A stretch of 64,000 nucleotides of DNA from Chromera velia. Lineage: Eukaryota > Sar > Chromeraceae. Positions 56,455 to 64,000 of this stretch are shown here, piece after piece. The stretch lies in contig JAHBMJ010005236.1 in the NCBI GenBank assembly GCA_018398765.1, positions 10,001 to 74,000 on the forward strand, in the 5' to 3' direction. The notes beneath the pieces were generated by a model. That model was not told the origin of the DNA, did no database searches, and worked only from the letters and a program-made list of their open reading frames with translations. The position numbers and the translations under genes were made by a program. Position 1 is the stretch's first letter, and every line of letters starts with the position of its first letter.

Positions 56455-58029
56455 ATGGATGACGGTAGTAAGAAGCAATTCGATCCCCCGCCCCCTCCTA
56501 ATATACTTTTTGACGTCCAAACAGCAAAGTCTCTCATTTTCGAGGCGGTGAAAGATATAAAAGGAGGGATTGAGAATCTTACTCAGGAATTTTCCAAAGT
56601 GTTCGTCTCCAAGGACGACCTCCAAGCAGCGCAGAAGAAGACTTACAATCTTATCGAGAAAAGGAAGGACAACCTTCGCATCTGTGAGGCGAAGATATCT
56701 GAGGTGCAGATCTCTTTGTTGGAGCAGTAGGTGGACAGGAAAAAGAAGCTTGAGCTTCGTAAGAAGAATTCAGAGGTGATCCATAGATTTGATTTTGAAT
56801 TCCCCCCCCCGAGGCCGCATGCTCAGGCTAACAAAGAGAAAGCATTGAAGATCGGAGCCCTAGATGAAAAGGGAGGATAGAGTAAGTTCAAGCAGATGAA
56901 CTTTCCCTAACAGACGTACCCTTTCTCTCCTCTGTTCCGCTTTCTCTCCGCGATGCACAAAATTTTTGAGGAGGAGGTTGAGAAAAGCACTTTTTCCGCC
57001 ATCCCTACTATTCCAGAGAAATGGAACATTCTCTCATTCTCCATCATCTTGAGGTCCAATGAGGGCAGGAGATGGACTATTGGTGAAATCGAGTTCGACT
57101 AGGAACACCACCGTCTCTTCTCTTATCTTTATGAAGCCTGCAGAGCCCAGATGAATGTCTTTGACAAGAGAGATCCCCTCCCCCTCTTCTCTCTTTTCTG
57201 GGAGACTACACCCAAGATCCGAATCCACACTGGGAGCTCCCCCCTCTACCGCCTCTTTGGTAAGGTGAAGAGAGCGGTGGCGAACGTGGAGAGGGGGTAT
57301 GGCATCGCTATACCAGAAGACAAACAGCTTACTCAGCAGTTGGGGGGGGTGCGTAAGGACTTCTTGAAGGCTGGAAGGAGGGAAAAGAGAGCCGGGTTGA
57401 CCACCAGGCTCTTCACATTCCATTTGGAGTGGACAACGACAGACATGTTCTCTCGTTTCCGCTCCGAAGATGCTTACAAGGTGCCCACAGACCCCAGACA
57501 ACCCAGAGTTGCCTTGACTGAAACTGGAGAGGGGGGGAAGAGAAAAGCAGACCACAATTCCCCTGGCACGATCGAGCAGGAACAAAAACACAGGTCGAAG
57601 CAGAGAGAGACTTCCAGAATCAACAACCGCCGTCTTGCATTCACAGCTGCGATGCAAAGGGGCAGAGACGCGGGGGTCAGCGAGGGATGGGGCGGGGGTC
57701 CACTGAATCAGTCAGGAGATGCGGGTGTAATGGACATTGATGAATCCATGGAAGGTCGGGGGGAAGGGAACGGGGGGGCTCGGCCCCCCCAGTAGCAATA
57801 AACTGCAAGCAAATCCCCCCCCCCTCGGGGGAGGGGACGGGGAAAGGTAATCAGAAGAAGCAGAGGGACACCACTCCCCTCCCCCCGTCTATATGAGTCC
57901 CTCTACAGTGCCCCGTCTCTTACCGCTGGTCCTCCATCGCCCGTCTCCGTCCGCCGGTCCCCCTTCCCTCACAAGAACGTCCCGCATACCTTGAGACTAA
58001 CGCGTTACAACCTTCGTTTTTGTAGATGA
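56455..58029 (+). CDS. LINE ORF1 (with in-frame TAG/TAA)
   Basis: One frame stays open from ATG 56455 to TGA 58027-58029 (524 codons before the stop), if TAG and TAA are read through. They occur at 56728, 56878, 56908, 57100, 57793 and 57799. There are no internal TGA codons and no frameshifts, even across a C9 run at 56802. The N-terminal third looks coiled-coil (IENLTQEFSKVF, SLLEQ then VDRKKKLELRKKN), the middle is a folded-looking segment (FSPLFRFLSAMHKIFEEEV) and the tail is basic and Pro/Arg-rich. This is consistent with an RNA-binding ORF1 protein, though no RRM or CCHC knuckle is visible. With standard stops the longest intact piece is 57103-57795. Confidence 0.65.
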
Positions 58030-61000
58030 GTAAAAAGATTGGACACCGTGCCCTCCATATAAGAAAGCAGGAAGGAGCGAAGGGGGCGCAGTCTAGGTGC
58101 ATCAGTCACCCCATGAACAGACGTTTCTCCTCTTCTCCTTCTCACCATGAGTGTGCGAACCTTCTCGGCAAGACAGCTCCACTCTTTGATCTCCTTGACA
58201 TGTCAATCCCTTCAGCCCCTCCTCTTTCCTCCCTTTTGCATCACTCCCTTTCTTCATAATCTCCTGACGCCAGCTTTTCCGCCTTGACTCCTTCGAAAAC
58301 CCCTCCGCTCACTTCTTCTTCCCTCATTTTCTCTGATAACCTGACCACTCACACGTCTGCTCCCTGTGCTGGGCTTGCGGCCCCTTTGCTCCTTTCACTT
58401 GCAGGCATGTCTCTGCCCGCTGGGGTAGTGTGCAGAAACAGATGGTCTGTGCTAGGAGAGGAAGAAAAGGAAGATAAGAGCACCAACGTGAGTAGCCAGT
58501 CTACTCAGTCTTCTCCTCACGTTTTTCTCTATCCATCGTCTCTCCCCCCACTTAGCTCCTACCCTTCCGCATGGGGCTCTCATCCGGTTTGGGATGGTTT
58601 GCCTTCTCTCTTTTCCCTTCCTCTTCCTCATTCTCCAGTCAAGGAATACATTCCGCTCTCCTTTGTGATTCCTCCCCCTAGCTTCATCCCGATGAGTGGT
58701 TGGGACGGTCTGGGGTTCAAAAGTGAGATGACAAGGAAAAAGGCAGTGAGGAGGAACAGACGGGCAAAAGACAGAAAAAAAGAAGCAAGAAGAGAATTGA
58801 GAAAGGCAAAGGGACAGGTGATTTCTAATGGTACACTGAATACAGAATGTTTAGTTTCCCCCTCCCCCTCTTCTTCCCCTTCTCTCTCTCAATCTGGCCC
58901 GGATCCTTTCCCTACCATCTCTTGTTCGTCTTCAGATTCATGTTCTTTTCCTTCCCCCACCACACCCTCTCCAGCTTGCTCTCTCCCGCTTCTTCCCCCC
59001 CCTCTATGAACCGTACGTGTTTGCCGAATGATACATCCTTTCCATGTGTTCCTCCGTGCCTCTTTCTTCCTGTTGTCTCTCAGTCCGCTTTTGGTCGGTC
59101 CTCATCTGTTATTCCCCCCCTTTCTTTTATATTCATAGATTCTTGCCCTGGTTCCGTTCAACCCCCCGCCCCAACCCTCTGCTCGCCTCCGTTGCTTTCC
59201 CCTTCCCCATCTCATTTTCTTCCCCCCCCGCCATTTCCCCCTCTGCCTCCTTCCTCGGAGGCTCCTTGTCCCCCTCTTGAACCTCCTCCTCCTCCTCTCC
59301 GGATTTATGGTATGTATATTTGTTCTTATGTTGATGGTGTAAACTCCTTCCTTCCTCTGCCTGTTGACTGGGAAGGAGGATGCGCAAACGGGGGAAAGAA
59401 GACAAATAGGCAGGCCTCTTTTCGCACTCCTCTCCTACTTTTGCACCTCCTCCTTCCATCCTTACCCCCACCTTCTTCAACTCACTCTTTTTCCTACTCC
59501 GCTCCCGGTTTTGGCATGGGAAAAGAAGGGGAAGCTAAAGAATGGGAAAGGGGGGGTGGTGAGAGGCCAGGCGGCTGGGGGCATTCGAGTTCTCCTTCGC
59601 ACGCTTTTCCCTTCCTTTCTTCTTCTTCTTCCCTTTTCTGTCCAGTCTTCCCTTCTACTTTCCCGGACGAGCCACCACCTCTCAATTTTGCTGTTGAAAC
59701 TTCCTGCTCCTCCTCCACCTGCCTCACTTCCATTTCCTCTCACTCCACCTCCAGTAGCACCCCCTCCTTTTTGCTTCTCCCTGTCCTCTCTGCCTGTTGT
59801 TCAAGCGGCCTGCGGACCAAGTTATGGTGTTTCTCACTGTGCTTCTTTCTTCTTCTCGGCTTCTTTTCTCCCTCTCCCTCTGCCCATCCGTTCTGAGACT
59901 CGTTCTGCTTTTTCCTTCCTACCCCCCCCGCAGAGAGAATGTGGAAAGGAGAGGCAGCAGTCGAACAGACAGGCCTCAAGTAGCAAATTAGGGGATGGAG
60001 AGAAAAGTAAAAGAAGAAAGAGATATGATGCAAAGGAGAGAAATGAAAAGGAAGAGAAAGGTAAGGAAAAGCCTGATAAGCAGGGCCGCAACAGACGGGG
60101 GGGGAATGAAGGGAGATGTTGTAACTGCAAGGCCTCTGCAGGCGGATATCGCCTATCATCCAGATGCTCATGTACTAGAGGGTCAGAATCTCTCCCAGCA
60201 AGACCCTGCGTTAATTGCGACTGTCTCAAAAAGGGGTGCTGCAATAACCCCCTAAATGGAAAGAATATCAAATCTGCCCCTCGACGAGAGCTGCGTGAAG
60301 ACAGACAACAAAAAAGAAAACGCTGTAGGAGGAGATATGAGCGTGATTTTCTGTCTTCGCCTTCCCCCTCTTCCTCTTCTTCTGTCTTTGATTCTTCCTT
60401 CTCTTCTTCTAAATCTTCTGATGACAGGGACGAGGAGGACCAAGCCCTCATTCATGAAGGCTCATGCTCTTTTGCAAGAATTCGTACAGTGAGGGGCGGA
60501 AAGGGAAAGAGAAGAGAATATGATTTTTGGAGGAGGAGCGCTTCCGACTTCGCATGGATAAGCGTAGATCAACTAAAAAAAGACGAGAAGCGTCTGGTGT
60601 GTGCCTTTTAGGCCAGTCGCAGGGAAGCATGCAGACTCATAAAGTGTGAAGACCGACAAAAGCGTCATGCAGGTTCTCCTTCCGACCTTCCCCCCCCTCC
60701 GGTTGCAGTGTCGTCGTCCTCCTCCTCCTCCTCCTCTTCTCCTTCTTCCTCATCCTCCTCCTCTTCTTCTTCTTTTTCTTCTTCTTCTTCTTCTTCTTCT
60801 TCTTCTGCTTCTGTTTCTTTTTTTTCTTCCTCTTCTGCTTCGGCTTCTGCATGTGCTTCTGCTTCTGCTCCACCAGTGCGCCCCTCCACAACCTCTTCAA
60901 TCCCTCAATAGGTCTTCCAGCCGTCCCCCCCCTCCCTTCTCTAGACTTTCCTTCTGTATCCTCACCCTTCCATAATGCTTTCTCTCCTTTTTACGACGTG

Positions 61001-64000
61001 AGGTCTGGTCTCATGGCTTCAGAAAGAAGGAAACTCACAATAAAAATGGTAAATGTGGGGGGGCTGGGGTCACGCAATACCATACAAACTTCAAGCAAGG
61101 CTCTCGAGTGGTGGCTGGCCGCTTACCAGGCAGACATTGTGGTATTAACTGAAACGAAGTGCCCCTCCATACCCATAAGAATATCCACTCACACAGGGCA
61201 TAATTTCGATCACTTTGAGTGGTTGAGAAGGAAAATCAAAGCGGAAGGGTCGAGAAGGAAAGCTGCAACCATCGAGGAAGCAAGGACAGGGGGTGTATGC
61301 ATCCTAGTCAGTAATTCTTTAGTTCATGAACTGCAGCCAACTTGAAGGTGGGAGCTAGTGGGTGAAAATCTGGTCTGTCTGTCAGTGAGGGTGCTTTCTC
61401 CCTCAGAAGGAGGGGAGTCAGCCATGAGAGTCCTCCATGTTTTCGATGTATACTTTCTACCTAGAGGGTCTGACCTGAGACAAAGAGACAAGGAGCTAAG
61501 AGACAGAGAGAGAGAGGGCGTGATCGATGCACTGTGTCAGGTACCTCTCAAGGATTTGTGTATCCTGGTTGGGAACATGAACGGCAAGCTGGGGACTCAG
61601 GTGCCGGAAGGGCTGACTTGGAAAAAAATGCTATGTCCCATTGATGAAAGTAGAGAAGAGAACGAAGTTGATGCTTGTAAGCCCTCTTGATTGTCAGCCT
61701 GCAGCAGCCATGGCAGTCAACCTGATGAGCAAGGAAATTGGCTGATCCGTCTTTGTGAACGCTTTAACTTAATTCCTCTCCACGGCCTGTCCTTGAAATG
61801 TGAGAGGCTGGGTGTTGATGTCTCCTTTCTGAGCCCGTACATCTTTTTTAAAGTAGGAGAAGAAACAACAGCGATTGATCACTTTTTTGTAGATCCTTTT
61901 CTTTTGATAGCCTGGTCCTCTGCCACTTCAAACCTGGAAGCTAACTTTGCCCCACAACATGTTGTTCTTTCTCTTTCTTTTTTTCTTAATTCATCTCCTC
62001 CCCTTATGTCTTGTGATCCTCCACATACCCCCACGGGCAAAAAAAATTTCTCTTTTCTCCCCCCTCTCCTGACTGTAAATAGAACTTCCCCGGTGACTGA
62101 TGACGAAATGATTCCTCTTGCCAGAGCGGTCCTGCCGTTCTCTGAGACGGTTTTTCCCAGCCTGTTCGACAGAGGGGTAAACGAAGTGCGTGAAGGAGGT
62201 CAAGTTGTTCCCCCTATCCCACCTCCCCCTGACCTACCACCCCCTCCCCCACAACCACCTCCCTTTCAGAATGCCCCCCCCCCCAACTTTCTCAGCAAGG
62301 CTTCTTATCTTGAGCAATTGGAACAGTTGGGTCTTTCCTGGGAAGAAAGGCTGGCAGACAGCAAAGTGGGTGCAGTGGTAGACGAGGGAAAGGCATCCAA
62401 GAAGAGAAGACAGTCTGGGAGAAAGCAGAGCACCCGTCAGGTTTGATGGGACCCACAATGCCACCTGATACATTTGAAGGTGAAGGAGGTAGAGGTAAAG
62501 GTAAGACATGTCCCGAACCCTTCCCACCCTCTGCAAAAAGAATGTGTCAAACTGAGAAGGGAAAGAGCTCGACTGTTTACAGCAAAAAGGAGTAAGCTTG
62601 AGCAATAGACAGCAGAGAGACTAGCTAGAGAAGTAACAGTTAATAACCCCTCGAAAGTTTGGCAATAGAACAGGAAAATCAAAACACAGAGGAGAGGGGA
62701 TAATAAACCTGCTGCATCTTCCTTCACTCAGTTTTAGGCTGGGGTCTTCGACGGTCCTGGTCTTCCGCCTGTACCTGTTGGTCTGGCCTTCCCCCCTCCT
62801 TCTTAGCCTGCCTTTTCTATACACATGATTGAGGAAACACTGAAAAGAATTGACACAAAGAAGGCGTTGGGTTTGGATGGGGTTGGCCCCTGTCGCCTCT
62901 CGTTATGTTTTGGTTTTTCTCCTCTCTTCCGCTTGCTGTTCTTTGTCTTTTTCAATTTGTTTCACCTTTTTTCTTTTTGGCTTGAACGCATTGCTCTCGT
63001 CCTCAAGGGCCTGCCGAGTCTCAACTGTAACGAATGGTGCCCGATCCACATTGTGGGGCTTCTGGGTAAGATTTTTGCTTTATTGATAGACTCAAAGATC
63101 AAGAAAGAGGTGAAAATTGATGAAAGGTAGCTCGGCTTCAGACAGGGGATAGGGACAAGGGAGGCCTTCGCTGCTCTGTCTTCGTTAATTCTCAGCTCCA
63201 AAAAGAAGAAGAACCCTCTGATTGCCGCGTTTGTTGATTTTAGCAAGGCGTTTGATACAGTTCCTCAGCTCAAAATGTTAGAGAGGCTCAGGGAGGAAGG
63301 AGTAAGCTAAGCCGATGTTTGGATGATTCATTTGATGTATAGTCAGGTGAAAGCTTGGGTGGATAGGGTAACAGAATGCTTTTTAGAAGGCGGAGGAGTA
63401 AAACAAGGCGATCCTCTCTCTCTTCTCCTCTTTCTTCTTTTCATCAACAATCTGCATAAGTCTGTCAGCTCTGATAATGAAAACAGGAATCAAAGCTCGG
63501 CTGGGGGCACTGATAGAGAGACTCCTGTCAGACTGTCTGACGTTTTAATCGAAAGCATCGGATACGTTGACGATCTTGTTCTATTTACTCACAATGCTTC
63601 AGACTTGCAGAAACGTCTATCTCGCCTCGAGGACTATTGGAAGGAGCACAGCCTGAAGGTGAATTTAAAAAAGACAAAAGTTATGCGTCTTTCCTCCCCC
63701 CACCCCGACCTAGTGTCCCGGACCCCTTTTCTTTATGAAGGCAGACCAGTGGAAGCGGTGAGTAAATATAAGTATTTGGACAACTGGGTTTTTGAGGGCG
63801 GGGACCTTAGTAAGACAGTCGAAGCCCGTATTGAGGCGGCAGAGAAGGCACTGGGGGCTGTGTTTGGTACTTTCTCTTCTCTGGGCTTTGTTTTTCCCTT
63901 TTCTAAAATTACTTTGTTCAGGGCCCTCTGGCTGCCAGTCGTGCTGTATGGACTGGAAACGATCCCGCTGAGAAAGACAGATATTGCCTGCCTCAATACG
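58026..64000 (+). CDS. LINE ORF2: Pro/Ser-rich N-terminus, Cys cluster, EEP endonuclease, RT (partial)
   Basis: ORF2 begins at ATG 58026, overlapping the ORF1 TGA (ATGA), which suggests stop-restart translation. The N-terminal 950 or so residues are Pro/Ser-rich, with a Lys/Arg-rich patch, and precede the EEP and RT domains listed below. In-frame TAA/TAG: 58257, 60609, 60909, 62606, 62666, 62735, 62804, 63128, 63308. TGA: 61343, 61688, 62444. Apparent frame changes lie near C8 (58995), G7 (59550) and C8 (60925). The window ends inside the RT C-terminal region. Confidence 0.7.
60110..60250 (+). other. Cys-rich cluster in LINE ORF2
   Basis: Within ORF2, before the endonuclease, Cys residues cluster as CCNCKAS, then SSRCSCTRG, then PCVNCDCLKKGCCN. 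The spacing does not match a CCHC knuckle. A metal-binding fold is possible. Such a cluster ahead of EEP is unusual for LINEs, whose knuckles usually lie in ORF1 or after the RT. Confidence 0.5.
60713..60870 (+). repeat. TCC/TTC-rich simple repeat encoding poly-Ser
   Basis: A pyrimidine-only stretch of TCC, TCT and TTC triplets inside ORF2. In the ORF2 frame it reads as a serine tract that ends shortly before the endonuclease. It is prone to slippage. Confidence 0.85.
61020..61960 (+). CDS. LINE endonuclease domain (EEP / AP-endonuclease type)
   Basis: Motifs in order: LTIKMVNVGGLGSRN (first strand with the catalytic Asn), DIVVLTETKC (catalytic Glu), GGVCILVSN, ILVGNMNGKLG (usually GDFN; here Asp reads Asn), TAIDHFFVD and APQHVVLSLSF in place of SDH. 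In-frame TGA at 61343 and 61688. The domain nicks target DNA in active LINEs. The Asp-to-Asn change and the altered SDH suggest this copy is not functional, unless recoding or assembly error applies. Confidence 0.75.
62825..64000 (+). CDS. LINE reverse transcriptase domain (partial)
   Basis: RT blocks in order: TKKALGLDGVGP, the GFRQG block at 63131, FVDFSKAFDTV at about 63230 (first catalytic Asp), GGGVKQGDPLS near 63390, GYVDDLVLF near 63555 (catalytic YVDD), then KVNLKKTKVM and SKYKYLDNWVF. TAG at 63128 stands where RTs carry the Gln of the Q-x-GFR motif. TAA at 63308 follows EEGVS. The downstream end is cut by the window. Confidence 0.85.

Larger units (their letters stand above)
55860..64000 (+). 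mobile_element. LINE (non-LTR retrotransposon), truncated by window end
   Basis: Two-ORF element: ORF1 56455-58029, ORF2 from 58026 with EEP endonuclease (about 61020-61960) and reverse transcriptase (about 62825 to the edge). No terminal long repeats are seen, and EEP before RT is the layout of Jockey/I/L1/CR1-type LINEs; the exact clade cannot be set by eye. The 5' UTR is probably 55860-56454. The 5' boundary is inferred from the (AATC)n tail just upstream. Reading frames contain 15 TAG/TAA, three TGA and about three apparent frameshifts, all of the latter next to C or G runs. Long open stretches and intact RT motifs suggest it is young, or that TAG/TAA are read as sense. Confidence 0.85.

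Noticed and set aside
60665-60911. Separate poly-Ser or poly-Glu genes on either strand
   Set aside because: These are readings of a TCC/TTC simple repeat inside LINE ORF2.

Overview
This window is eukaryotic. It has GT-AG spliced genes with many short exons, a large tandem satellite, MITE-like hairpins and an EEP-endonuclease LINE. The fusion of a coiled coil, a CbxX/CfqX-type AAA module and ankyrin repeats, together with moderate GC content and dense introns, suggests a microbial alga or alveolate such as a chromerid. That placement is inference; no marker gene here proves it.

Layout. (1) About 189-10358, + strand: one long multi-exon gene rebuilt from a chain of phase-compatible exons. 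It encodes N-terminal helical exons, a coiled coil, several 72/75-nt repeated exons, a 366-codon exon of unknown function, an AAA ATPase exon and terminal ankyrin repeats ending in TGA. The AAA and ankyrin exons carry in-frame TAA/TAG codons. (2) 10359-14366: intergenic, with a MITE-like hairpin, a (TCAA)n tail and simple repeats. (3) 14367-16543, - strand: a three-exon opine-dehydrogenase-like gene. (4) 16.8-17.8 kb: fragments of two dispersed repeat families. (5) 18168-53235: about 35 kb of an uninterrupted 47-48-bp satellite with several kinds of higher-order repeat. Its monomer is stop-free in all six frames, so it gives many false ORFs. (6) 53.2-56.4 kb: a second copy of the flanking repeat, decayed coding-like sequence, an inverted repeat and another (AATC)n tail. 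(7) 56455 to the window end: a LINE with ORF1 and an ORF2 made of a long Pro/Ser-rich N-terminus, a Cys cluster, EEP endonuclease and reverse transcriptase. The element runs off the right edge.

The most interesting signal is in the stop codons. LINE ORF1 keeps one frame for 524 codons with six internal TAG/TAA and no TGA until position 58027, where the TGA overlaps the ORF2 start codon as ATGA. ORF2 adds nine TAG/TAA, one of them exactly at the Gln that RTs conserve before the GFR motif. The host AAA and ankyrin exons hold three more TAA/TAG, and the two host genes whose ends are visible both end in TGA. This fits reassignment of UAA/UAG to glutamine. It also fits C-to-T decay of Gln codons, and four in-frame TGA codons (three in ORF2, one in a short host exon) argue for some decay. 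The two explanations can be separated with transcripts, tRNA and eRF1 data.
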